NCBI GenBank assembly: GCA_030627225.1
Contig: DAOUSM010000045.1
Location: forward strand, 1-6,977
Origin: Candidatus Bathyarchaeota archaeon
GTDB taxonomy: Archaea; Thermoproteota; Bathyarchaeia; Bathyarchaeales; Bathycorpusculaceae
Direction of reading: 5' to 3'
Length of the DNA: 6,977 nucleotides
The notes beneath the pieces were generated by a model. The model had not been told where the DNA came from. It made no database searches and worked only from the letters and a program-made list of their open reading frames with translations. Shown piece by piece: positions 1 through 5,808 of the stretch (position 1 is its first letter; each line of letters begins with the position of its first letter). The translations under genes were made by a program, and so were the position numbers.

Positions 1-21
1 AAAATCTTAAGTGGATTAGAT

Positions 22-29
22 GTTTATAA
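22..29 (+). promoter_or_regulatory. TATA-box candidate for the M20 peptidase gene
   Basis: The sequence TTTATAAT ends about 25 bases upstream of the ATG at 54. This is the usual archaeal distance from a TATA box to the transcription start, so the transcript may be leaderless or have a very short leader. A GGTGA at 41-45, 8 bases before the ATG, could also serve as a Shine-Dalgarno site. The call rests on motif and spacing only. Confidence 0.5.
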
Positions 30-53
30 TCTGAGCAGATGGTGAACTATTAA

Positions 54-1412
54 ATGCATGTTCAATTGTTAAGAGAAATAGAAGAAGAGATCACAAATCT
101 TCTAAGCGATTTAATCCGCATAAACACAACAAATCCCCCAGGAAACGAAACACAAGCAGCAAAATACTTGGCTGAAACCTTAGAAAAAGACGGTTTCAAA
201 TGTGAACTTTTCGAGTCTGCACATGGAAGAGGTAGCTTAATCACACGCCTTAAGGGAACTGGTGAAAAACCAAACCTGCTTTTATTGTCGCATTTAGACG
301 TTGTGGCTGCAAATCCAAAGGAATGGAGCGTGGACCCCTTTGCAGGCTTAGTTAAAGATGGCTTCGTTTGGGGACGTGGAGCACTGGACATGAAATCGAT
401 GACAGCCATGGAAGTCATGGTTATGAAACTTCTGAAAAGAAACAATGTGAAGCCGAAAGGTGACATAATATTGGCTGCAACAGCCGACGAAGAAAAGGGT
501 GGAGAAGCAGGAGCAGGCTGGCTTGTAAGCAACTATCCAAAGAAAATCCGGGCAGACTATGTGATAAACGAGGGCGGAGGCTTAGCGATCCCAATCAACG
601 GAAAGAACATCTACACGGTTCAAACAGCAGAGAAGGGAATTCTATGGTTTAAAGTTAAGGCGAAAGGTAGACCTGGACATGGTTCGGTGCCAGGTGCAGC
701 GGACAACGCCATACTGCGCATGAACAAAGTTGTTGAAAAGCTTGGAAACCATCGTTCAAAAATCTCGCTTGTTCCAACTGTAAAGCAGTTTCTAAGCGAA
801 ATCGCAAAGGAAAACAAAGTTGCACAACAAGCTTTGTCGCTTTTGCTTCAAAACCCAGAGCTGGGAGATCATATTCTAGATCAGGTTGCCCAGAAAGACA
901 AGGCTATGGCTGAAGAGATACGTGCAATGCTTAGGATGACTATTGCACCAACAATTATTCATGGAGGTGTAAAAGAGAACATAATTCCTTCAGAATGCGA
1001 TGCCGTTTTTGACTGCAGAATCTTGCCTGGACAAAACCCAACCGACGCGTTAGACGAAATAAAGGGCTTGCTAAGGGATGTTGACTTAGAAAAATTAGGG
1101 TTCGAAACAATTCAAGCCAACGAACCATCTGAATCGCCAACAAACACGCCGCTTTACGAGCAGATTATAAACGTTTTGAAAGAGTTTGAACCAGACTGTT
1201 CTGTGGCGCCGATCCTGCTTACTGGCGGAACTGATTCTCGTTTCTTCAGAAAAATGGGCAGCATATGCTACGGTTTTCAACCAATGCGTGCAGATCTACC
1301 TTACGGCGAAATCTTAAAAATGACCCATGGCATAGACGAGCGTATCTCCATAGAAAATCTGGTATTTGGGACAAGCGTCCTCTATAATGTCGTTGAAAAG
1401 TTTATGACCTGA
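54..1412 (+). CDS. M20-family metallopeptidase (ArgE/DapE/carboxypeptidase-like)
   Basis: This is a predicted cytosolic zinc hydrolase that cleaves an amide or peptide bond next to an amino acid (ArgE/DapE/CPG2 fold). At 452 residues it has the full length of the family. Visible motifs are the first metal-binding segment SHLDVV (His80, Asp82), GRGALDMK with the bridging-metal Asp112, and ADEEKGG with the catalytic Glu146 and ligand Glu147. They are followed by NEGGG (Glu173), the lid/dimerisation domain starting near KGRPGHGS (His209), and a C-terminal His in MTHGID (His425). All expected metal ligands are present and there is no signal peptide. The ATG at 54 follows GGTGA and a TATA-like box. 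The exact substrate (acetylornithine, succinyl-diaminopimelate, lysine-carrier adduct or dipeptide) cannot be read from the motifs, and no neighbouring amino-acid biosynthesis gene helps. The gene stands alone upstream of an L14e gene that has its own promoter. Confidence 0.9.
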   Translation: MHVQLLREIEEEITNLLSDLIRINTTNPPGNETQAAKYLAETLEKDGFKCELFESAHGRGSLITRLKGTGEKPNLLLLSHLDVVAANPKEWSVDPFAGLVKDGFVWGRGALDMKSMTAMEVMVMKLLKRNNVKPKGDIILAATADEEKGGEAGAGWLVSNYPKKIRADYVINEGGGLAIPINGKNIYTVQTAEKGILWFKVKAKGRPGHGSVPGAADNAILRMNKVVEKLGNHRSKISLVPTVKQFLSEIAKENKVAQQALSLLLQNPELGDHILDQVAQKDKAMAEEIRAMLRMTIAPTIIHGGVKENIIPSECDAVFDCRILPGQNPTDALDEIKGLLRDVDLEKLGFETIQANEPSESPTNTPLYEQIINVLKEFEPDCSVAPILLTGGTDSRFFRKMGSICYGFQPMRADLPYGEILKMTHGIDERISIENLVFGTSVLYNVVEKFMT

Positions 1413-1431
1413 GCGTCTGTTGCGAGCGAAG

Positions 1432-1440
1432 TTATAAATA
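1432..1440 (+). promoter_or_regulatory. TATA-box candidate for the L14e-cbf5-methyltransferase operon
   Basis: TTATAAATA is a near-consensus archaeal TATA box, with a purine-rich stretch just upstream that could be a BRE. A start about 25 bases downstream would fall near 1462-1465. That gives a leader of roughly 20 bases carrying the Shine-Dalgarno sequence at 1471-1478. It is the strongest promoter-like site ahead of the translation-related genes. Confidence 0.6.
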
Positions 1441-1470
1441 TAGGTTTGAATGGTTTTCTTATGCTCTTCT

Positions 1471-1478
1471 AAAGGAGG
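1471..1478 (+). promoter_or_regulatory. Shine-Dalgarno site that fixes the L14e start
   Basis: AAAGGAGG lies 7 bases before the ATG at 1486. It decides the start against the more upstream in-frame ATG at 1450, which would add 12 residues foreign to the L14e family. It is the clearest Shine-Dalgarno sequence in the window, as expected for a highly expressed ribosomal protein. Confidence 0.75.
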
Positions 1479-1485
1479 CTTTAAT

Positions 1486-1776
1486 ATGCCGGCAGTAGAG
1501 GTTGGTAGAATCTGCGTGAAATTGGCTGGTCGAGAGGCTGGAAGGAAATGCGTAATAGTTGACATAATCGACAAAAGCTTCGTGTTAATAACTGGTCCTA
1601 AAACCGTGACCGACATAAAAAGGCGGAGATCAAACGTAAACCACATTGAACCTCTTCCAGACAAAATTGACATTAAGCGAGGGGCATCTGACGAAGAGAT
1701 CATGGAAGCGCTTAAGGCTTCAGGCAAGCTGGAAGAAATGGCGCAAGTGGTTAAGCCAGCTTTGGCTCCGGTCTAA
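1486..1776 (+). CDS. rpl14e: Large-subunit ribosomal protein L14e
   Basis: This is a 96-residue basic protein of the archaeal/eukaryotic L14e (eL14) family, a structural component of the 50S subunit that contacts 23S rRNA. It opens with the family signature VGRICVKLAGREAGRKCVIVDI, an SH3-like KOW fold. The next strand has the expected hydrophobic/basic pattern (FVLITGPKTV), followed by the basic segment DIKRRRSNVNHIEP and a short helical tail (SDEEIMEALKASGKLEEM). Its length is normal for archaeal L14e. The ATG at 1486 is chosen because of the AAAGGAGG just upstream. In many archaea L14e is encoded next to cmk and cbf5. Here cbf5 follows after 52 bases, which supports the identification and a shared transcript. 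Confidence 0.95.
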   Translation: MPAVEVGRICVKLAGREAGRKCVIVDIIDKSFVLITGPKTVTDIKRRRSNVNHIEPLPDKIDIKRGASDEEIMEALKASGKLEEMAQVVKPALAPV

Positions 1777-1828
1777 ACTCTTATACTTCTAAACGCTTTT
1801 TCTACATCATAGGAGTGTAGTATAAGAT

Positions 1829-2855
1829 ATGCCTAGAACAGTTGTTCCATGGGAAATTGAGCGTAAATTGTTGGTGAAGACTGAAGACAAAACGAATCCG
1901 CGTTACGGCTATAAACCAGAGGAAAGACCAGCTGAAGATTACATAAAATACGGCGTCATCAACCTGGATAAGCCAGCTGGCCCCACAAGCCACGAAGTAG
2001 CCGCATGGGTTAAACGAATCCTAAACATTCAACGCGTGGGTCACGGCGGGACTCTAGAGGCTTAAACCAAGCCAGAGAAATCCCCACGTGACCGGTGTCC
2101 TACCAATCACCCTAGAAGAAGCTAGGAAAATTGTTCAAGCTCTGCTTTTAAGCGGAAAAGAGTACGTTTGCCTAATGAAACTTCATGGAGAAGCAACAGA
2201 AGAACAAGTAAAAAAAGTCCTAAAAGAGTTCGAAGACACAATTTATCAGAGACCGCCCTTAAGAGCTTCAGTTAAACGCCGACTACGAACAAGAAAAATC
2301 TACTACATAGACTTTCTTGAAATGGAAGGACGAAACGTGCTATTCAAAGTTGGATGCGAAGCGGGAACGTATATCCGCAAGCTGTGCTTCGATATTGGCG
2401 AGGTCTTAGGATGCGGGGCTCACATGCAGGAACTACGTAGAACAAGAGCCGGACCTTTCGTTGAAAACGGAGATATCGTAACATTACATGAGGCGGCTTA
2501 CTGGTTTATGGAATGGCAACAGCAAAAAGACGATAAAATCTTAAGAAAATTCATACAACCCATGGAGAAGGCTTTAGCTTTAGTTCCAAAAATTTACATC
2601 CGAGATTCCGCCGTAGACGCCGTTTGTCATGGGGCAAACTTGACTGCACCGGGCGTTTTATCCCTTGAAACTGGAATAAAGAATGGTTCAATGGTTGCAG
2701 TTTTCACACTTAAAGGCGAAGCTGTGGCTTTGGCTAAGGCTGTGGCTTCTACTGAAGAGATTTTGAACATGGAGCATGGTGTTGTTGCTAAAACTGAAAG
2801 GGTTTTGATGTCTCGGGGCACCTATCCCAAATGCTGGAAAAGCGGCGAAACATAA
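1829..2855 (+). CDS. cbf5: tRNA/rRNA pseudouridine synthase Cbf5 (archaeal TruB family), interrupted by a BHB intron
   Basis: Cbf5 is the catalytic subunit of H/ACA ribonucleoproteins, which pseudouridylate rRNA, and it also modifies U55 in tRNA. The contiguous reading frame hits TAA at 2063-2065 and resumes in another frame around 2080. Removing 22 nt (about 2058-2079) gives exons 1829-2057 and 2080-2855 and one 334-residue protein of normal family length. The join reads GHGGTL-D-PHVTGVLP, with catalytic Asp77 rebuilt from G plus AT. Other expected residues are Lys48 (NLDKP), Tyr105 (KEYVCLMKLH), Tyr174 and Arg176 (GTYIRKL), the RRTRAGPF motif near 196-203, and a C-terminal PUA domain at about 246-325. 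The N-terminus (VPWEIERKLLVKTEDKTNPRYG, read in parts) is typical. The only Shine-Dalgarno candidate is a weak AGGAG at 1811-1815. The next gene begins immediately after the stop. A true pseudogene is unlikely because the rest is intact and the junction forms a perfect BHB motif. Confidence 0.9.
2058..2079 (+). other. 22-nt BHB intron in cbf5 mRNA
   Basis: The RNA around the frame break folds into a canonical bulge-helix-bulge. The outer helix is GGGA (2048-2051) with UCCC (2081-2084), backed by a 7-bp helix GGUCACG (2039-2045) with CGUGACC (2087-2093). The central 4-bp helix is CUCU (2052-2055) with AGAG (2074-2077). The bulges are AGA (2056-2058) and AAA (2078-2080). The inner helix is GGCUU (2059-2063) with AAGCC (2069-2073), closed by a 5-nt loop. 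Cutting between the second and third base of each bulge gives a 22-nt intron. Exon ligation yields GAT (Asp). Shifting the cut one base downstream gives the same mRNA, and one base upstream would give Asn instead. The intron carries an in-frame stop and would be removed by the tRNA splicing endonuclease. Confidence 0.85.
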
Positions 2856-3473
2856 ATGCGCAAAGAAAGTGAAAGCCAAAACCACTATTTTGCAGCACAT
2901 CCAAAATCCAAGATAAAGCTTGGAATAATACACACGCATCTTCGTGGAAGACCTTTCGAATTCTTGACGGCTTCGGGCGTATTTTCCAAAAAGCGTGTTG
3001 ACTTAGGCACGAGACTTCTAATAGAATCCATGGTTCTTCCTGAAAAAGGATGTGTTTTAGATGTAGGATGCGGTTATGGCGCTGTTGGAATTGCAGCCGC
3101 CGTTTTTAATCCAAATTTACGAGTGGTCATGGTTGACGTGAACGAACGGGCTGTCCGGCTCGCAAAACAAAACATCGAAATCAACAATGTCAACAATGCA
3201 GAAGTTAGACGCGGCCACCTATACGAACCAGTTAAAAACTCAACCTTCAACTGTGTTCTCTCGAACCCTCCGGTAAGCGCTGGAATGGAAACAGTCAAAG
3301 CAATAATTGTTGAAGCACCAAAACACATGACGGATAAAGCCCTCTTCCAAATGGTTGTAAGGTCAAAAATAGGCGGGAAAAGACTGCGTACGCTTTTAGA
3401 ATCAGCCTTCGGAAACGCTGAAATCCTCGCAAGAAAAAGTGGCTATCGCGTTTTTATCTCGGAAAAACAATAA
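2856..3473 (+). CDS. Class I SAM-dependent methyltransferase, RsmC/MJ0882-like
   Basis: This 205-residue Rossmann-fold methyltransferase probably acts on a guanine or adenine exocyclic amine of rRNA or tRNA. It begins with the segment RGRPFEFLTASGVFSKKRVDLGT, read at residues 30-52, typical of the COG2813 (RsmC/MJ0882-like) group. The SAM-binding motif I is VLDVGCGYGAVG (67-78) and the acidic residue ending strand 2 is Asp94 (VMVDVNE). Motif IV is SNPPVSAG (136-143), the NPP-type signature of amino-methyltransferases on bases. Family length is complete for the archaeal single-domain form. Its ATG directly follows the cbf5 TAA (TAAATG), so the two genes are almost certainly cotranscribed and translationally coupled. 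A job in rRNA or tRNA modification alongside Cbf5 fits the context. The exact target base is not deducible from this sequence. Confidence 0.85.
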   Translation: MRKESESQNHYFAAHPKSKIKLGIIHTHLRGRPFEFLTASGVFSKKRVDLGTRLLIESMVLPEKGCVLDVGCGYGAVGIAAAVFNPNLRVVMVDVNERAVRLAKQNIEINNVNNAEVRRGHLYEPVKNSTFNCVLSNPPVSAGMETVKAIIVEAPKHMTDKALFQMVVRSKIGGKRLRTLLESAFGNAEILARKSGYRVFISEKQ

Positions 3474-3503
3474 ATTGGCTATTGAGCATTTGAATATGGC
3501 GAT

Positions 3504-3618
3504 GCCGGGGTCTCCTAGCCAGGTAGGGAGCAGGCCTGGAGACGCTTAAAAGGCTAAAGTGCCTAACAGCCTGTGGCCCCTCGGGGCCGCGTGGGTTCAA
3601 ATCCCACCCCCGGCGCCA
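3504..3618 (+). tRNA. tRNA-Ser(GGA) with a 26-nt intron
   Basis: This is a class II tRNA. The acceptor stem GCCGGGG (3504-3510) pairs with CCCCGGC (3608-3614), the discriminator is G3615 and CCA is encoded at 3616-3618. The D-arm starts after U3511. The anticodon stem CAGGC (3531-3535) pairs with GCCTG (3569-3573). The anticodon GGA is at 3538-3540. The long variable arm has stem GGCCC/GGGCC with a CUCG loop (3575-3588). The T-arm is GTGGG-TTCAAAT-CCCAC (3591-3607). The long variable arm, G73 and GGA identify serine. The gap between position 37 (G3541) and 38 (A3568) is a 26-nt intron, so the mature tRNA has 89 nt including CCA. The gene starts 30 bases after the methyltransferase stop and could be cotranscribed. 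It converges on the GNAT gene, whose stop is 25 bases away. Confidence 0.93.
3542..3567 (+). other. tRNA-Ser intron at the canonical 37/38 position
   Basis: The outer helix is the anticodon stem. The bulges are AGA (3540-3542) and ACA (3566-3568), cut between their second and third bases. The inner helix is CGCUU (3543-3547) with AAGUG (3557-3561) around a 9-nt loop. The central helix is relaxed: only G3538-C3563 and G3539-C3562 pair, and the two outer positions are mismatched. That is common when anticodon-loop bases form this helix. Confidence 0.8.
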
Positions 3619-3643
3619 AACTTTTAGCCTTAACTTAACGGTT

Positions 3644-4434
3644 TCATAATTTTCTTGCTTTAAAGCCTAGGAGAATGTGTTCTGTCCTTTGAAAGCCTAT
3701 TTTTTCGTAGATCCTTCTTGCTGGAAGGTTGTCCTTTGCAACCCAGAGCACAGCTTCCTTGCCTAGGTTAATTAACTCTTTCACCAAGGCAGAAATCGCC
3801 GAAGTTGCAAGACCTCTGCCTCTTAGAGAAGGGATGGTGTATACTCCTCTAATGAAGGCTATGTTATCTATGATTTCAGGGACGGTTGCAATAGATGCTA
3901 GCGCATCCTTTTCATATGCCCCAAAGGCAATGCCTCTTCGAACTGCGTTATCAACGCGTTTTTTCCATTCTTCTCCAAAATGTTTCGAAATCCCATTAAG
4001 ATCTTCGATTTCCAACTCTTAACCTGATGTCGGATTAATGGTTTGAAAGCATCAGCGTTAGCCTTCATAACAAGATATGTAGTGACTTGGCTTTTGCTTG
4101 AAGGGTCTGTTGGCTCAACTGGCTTGAAAAACTCTTTAACCACTGTTAGATGGTGAGGCTCTATGATGAATATGAGCTCATCCAAATCAATGCAATGTAA
4201 AAGTTTAGTCACGCTTTCTACAGTTCCATGTGTGTGAACTATTCTTTCGTCAAACTCGAGCATATAGCCGCATATCTCCGCATCTTTAAGGGCCACCCAA
4301 ACCCGAGTCTTATCCCTCATATGCTTTAGATCATAGATTGTGAAAACATGTAAAATCATATCCCGGTTAAGAAAGTTAAGGAACAGTTTTTCGTTTGTCT
4401 TTTCAATAGGAATTACTTGCAAGGTGCCTCGCAT
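3644..4434 (-). pseudogene. GNAT-family N-acetyltransferase, split by a one-base frameshift
   Basis: Two overlapping minus-strand frames together encode one protein of about 263 residues. The N-terminal part runs from the ATG at 4434 to about 4018 (139 residues, ending IRHQVK). The C-terminal part runs from about 4018 to the TGA at 3644-3646 and starts ELEIEDLNG. The C-terminal part is a clear acetyl-CoA-binding GNAT domain. It has the P-loop segment YTIPSLRGRGLATSAI (the R-G-R-G-L-A signature), followed by VAKDNLPARRIYEKIGF, the usual motif B with Tyr and Gly-Phe. The N-terminal part resembles the extra N-terminal half found in archaeal two-part GNAT proteins of similar size. A missing base near 4010-4020 explains the break. 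It could be a real inactivating mutation, a sequencing or assembly error, or recoding. The substrate is unknown. A TATA-like TATAATCC (4474-4467) lies about 35 bases upstream of the ATG. Confidence 0.8.
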
Positions 4435-4532
4435 TATGCTTCGCCATAAGCTATGTGATTGTGAGAGGATTATATGAACCTAACCCGCATCAAGGTCAAA
4501 GGTCTTAGGGCTCATGATAAAAACGAATAAAG

Positions 4533-4539
4533 TTTATTT
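4533..4539 (+). promoter_or_regulatory. TATA-like box upstream of tRNA-Asp
   Basis: TTTATTT lies 42-48 bases before the first base of tRNA-Asp, which would place a start near 4560 and leave a 5' leader of about 20 bases for RNase P. The surrounding 4435-4580 region holds no convincing ORF or RNA gene. The call is weak and based on position and composition only. Confidence 0.35.
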
Positions 4540-4580
4540 GGAACAACTGTCTTGTTGATTTTGGCGTCTTGGCTTAGGCA

Positions 4581-4683
4581 GCCCTGGTAGTATAGTCCGG
4601 TCTAGTATAGGCGGCTGTCGCCCGCCCGACATTACATAAAACAATGTAACGGGAACCGGGTTCAAATCCCGGCCAGGGCGCCA
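4581..4683 (+). tRNA. tRNA-Asp(GUC) with an intron at position 48/49
   Basis: The acceptor stem GCCCTGG (4581-4587) pairs with CCAGGGC (4673-4679), the discriminator is G4680 and CCA is encoded at 4681-4683. The D-arm is GTAT A GTCCGGTCTA GTAT (4590-4608). The anticodon stem GGCGG (4610-4614) pairs with CCGCC (4622-4626) around a normal 7-base loop CUGUCGC with anticodon GUC at 4617-4619. The T-arm is CCGGG-TTCAAAT-CCCGG (4656-4672). The variable region would be 29 bases, far too long for tRNA-Asp. Removing a 25-nt intron leaves the 4-base loop CGAC, as usual for Asp. The mature length is 78 nt including CCA. The gene converges on the radical SAM gene, whose stop codon is 5 bases downstream on the other strand. 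Confidence 0.93.
4631..4655 (+). other. Non-canonical tRNA-Asp intron (48/49) in a perfect BHB
   Basis: The outer helix is CCCG (4621-4624) with CGGG (4657-4660). The central helix is CCCG (4625-4628) with CGGG (4650-4653). The bulges are ACA (4629-4631) and AAC (4654-4656). The inner helix is UUACA (4632-4636) with UGUAA (4645-4649) around an 8-nt loop. Cutting between the second and third bulge bases removes 25 nt and joins C48 to C49. The outer helix uses one strand of the anticodon arm and one of the T stem, so this fold competes with the mature tRNA fold until splicing. Confidence 0.88.
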
Positions 4684-4686
4684 AAA

Positions 4687-4698
4687 TTTTAAGTTTTT
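4687..4698 (+). terminator. T-rich termination signal after tRNA-Asp
   Basis: Two T-runs (TTTT at 4687-4690 and TTTTT at 4694-4698) follow the encoded CCA directly. Poly-T tracts end transcription in archaea. These overlap the last codons and stop of the convergent radical SAM gene. Confidence 0.4.
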
Positions 4699-5762
4699 AC
4701 GTCTTTGTGGATTTGTGAGCAGCAAAGTGAAGAAAAAGCTGTTGCATATCCTTGTTTTTCGGCGAATTTTATTGCTTCTTCCGTTGGGAAGGCTATGCCG
4801 TTTACTCCTGCCTTTATGGCTAGGATGTCTGTTTCTGTTCTGTGTTTGCCTTTCGGTCGCATGCATCCAAGCGTTAAAGGTGTTTTAGGAAACATTATTC
4901 TTGCAGCTGCTGTGACTTTTGCGATTTCTGTTGGTTTTGGCGGTTCAACATTTTCCATTTCTGTTCCACGTATGGGCATGAAAGCAATTATGACTAAGGC
5001 TGAAGGCTGATGCTTCAAAATCATTCTTAAGGCTTGGAGTTCACCTTTTAATTTTCCATAATGAAGCCCGACAATAACGTGGGGAACAAAAGCTATGCCT
5101 GCATCGTGCAGAGCCTTTAATGAATCTTCGTAATCCTCAACTGTTATGTTCAGCTTGTAGATTTCCTTTATTGTCTCGTCTGAGCCTATTACGTCTATTA
5201 ACGCAGCGTCAACTCCAGTATTTCCGAGCCTCTCAGCAGTCTCAAAATCTATTATTCCCGTGTGAACAAACACGGTCAAGCCTAATTCGCGTTTTATCCT
5301 CTCAATTGCGTCGATGAATTTTCCGAGGGGAACAGAACCGTTTGGTAGGCATCCGCCACTTATTAGGCAGCCCAAAGCTCCCTTACTTTTAAGATGCATA
5401 CATAACTTGAAGAGTTTTTCTGGGGTGGTAGCGGGAAACATTGTTTCCAAAACCCTTCCACCGCAATGCTTGCAATTTAATGCACAGCTCTTACCCGTAA
5501 CCGAGATTGTTGGAAAGTCTGTGGGCGAAGAACAATAATAGTTTGTCTTGTAATACATGAAACTTGGAGCGTAAAAACGAATTTTTCCCATTTTATAAGA
5601 ACGTAGCAAATAATCACCTTCTAAAAATTGCCAAACTTCATTTTCAGACATGCTCCAAATCTCTTCCGGTGAAAGATTCATAGTGTCAGCCCTTGAAAGA
5701 TTTGAAGCTTTCCGCTTGTTAAAGTTTTGTTTTTCGTCAACACAAATGACTTCACCTCGCAT
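4689..5762 (-). CDS. Radical SAM protein, candidate subunit of the two-component (LipS1/LipS2-type) lipoyl synthase
   Basis: This cytosolic iron-sulfur enzyme of about 357 residues uses SAM radical chemistry. Numbered from the longest frame (ATG at 5783, 364 residues), the cluster motif is CALNCKHC (Cys100, Cys104, Cys107). It is followed by a Gly-rich SAM-contact segment LISGGCLPNG (140-149). Further cysteines at 84, 139, 145, 307, 354 and 355 could ligate an auxiliary cluster. The start is uncertain. The ATG at 5762 is preferred because an AT-rich box lies 22-27 bases upstream. The ATG at 5681, before NLSPEEIW, is a third option. The neighbours are a thioredoxin-reductase-like flavoprotein (divergent) and a second radical SAM gene. 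From memory, lipS1, lipT and lipS2 occur as such a trio in lipoate-protein loci. The lipoyl assignment is inferred from this context. A biotin- or cofactor-synthase-like radical SAM enzyme of other function remains possible. Confidence 0.75.
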   Translation of the reverse strand: MRGEVICVDEKQNFNKRKASNLSRADTMNLSPEEIWSMSENEVWQFLEGDYLLRSYKMGKIRFYAPSFMYYKTNYYCSSPTDFPTISVTGKSCALNCKHCGGRVLETMFPATTPEKLFKLCMHLKSKGALGCLISGGCLPNGSVPLGKFIDAIERIKRELGLTVFVHTGIIDFETAERLGNTGVDAALIDVIGSDETIKEIYKLNITVEDYEDSLKALHDAGIAFVPHVIVGLHYGKLKGELQALRMILKHQPSALVIIAFMPIRGTEMENVEPPKPTEIAKVTAAARIMFPKTPLTLGCMRPKGKHRTETDILAIKAGVNGIAFPTEEAIKFAEKQGYATAFSSLCCSQIHKDVKT

Positions 5763-5781
5763 AAAGCAAATAAGAAAAACC

Positions 5782-5789
5782 AATTAAAT
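5782..5789. promoter_or_regulatory. Shared AT-rich box of a divergent, possibly leaderless promoter
   Basis: AATTAAAT reads ATTTAATT on the other strand. Its centre lies about 23-24 bases from the ATG at 5762 (minus) and from the ATG at 5809 (plus). That is the archaeal TATA-to-start spacing in both directions, so a single box could drive leaderless transcripts of both genes. It overlaps the more upstream ATG of the plus-strand gene (5788), which argues against that start. Confidence 0.45.
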
Positions 5790-5808
5790 GAGTAAAAGTG
5801 TGAAGATT

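Noticed and set aside
62..532. Long minus-strand open frame opposite the M20 gene
   Set aside because: It is a shadow of a strongly supported gene. The translation shows no family features.
1450..1485. Upstream ATG extending L14e by 12 residues
   Set aside because: The extension covers the Shine-Dalgarno site, and the family begins at PAVEVGRIC.
2088..2855. Independent gene starting at GTG 2088
   Set aside because: Its first residues are the middle of the Cbf5 catalytic domain (VTGVLP) and the missing part lies directly upstream. The BHB fold explains the break better than a separate gene.
3993..4041. A BHB intron as the cause of the GNAT frameshift
   Set aside because: The region has inverted repeats (TTAAGA/TCTTAA, CCATTAA/TTAATGG), but no arrangement I tried gives a 4-bp central helix with two 3-nt bulges. 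A simple one-base indel fits.
4435..4580. Possible C/D box guide RNA between the GNAT gene and tRNA-Asp
   Set aside because: An ATGATA resembling box C is present near 4514, but no CUGA box D or paired C'/D' set is at suitable spacing.
4534..4866. Minus-strand frame of 110 residues across tRNA-Asp
   Set aside because: It reads through the tRNA gene and the end of the radical SAM gene in another frame and is low-complexity Arg/Asn-rich. It is not a real protein.
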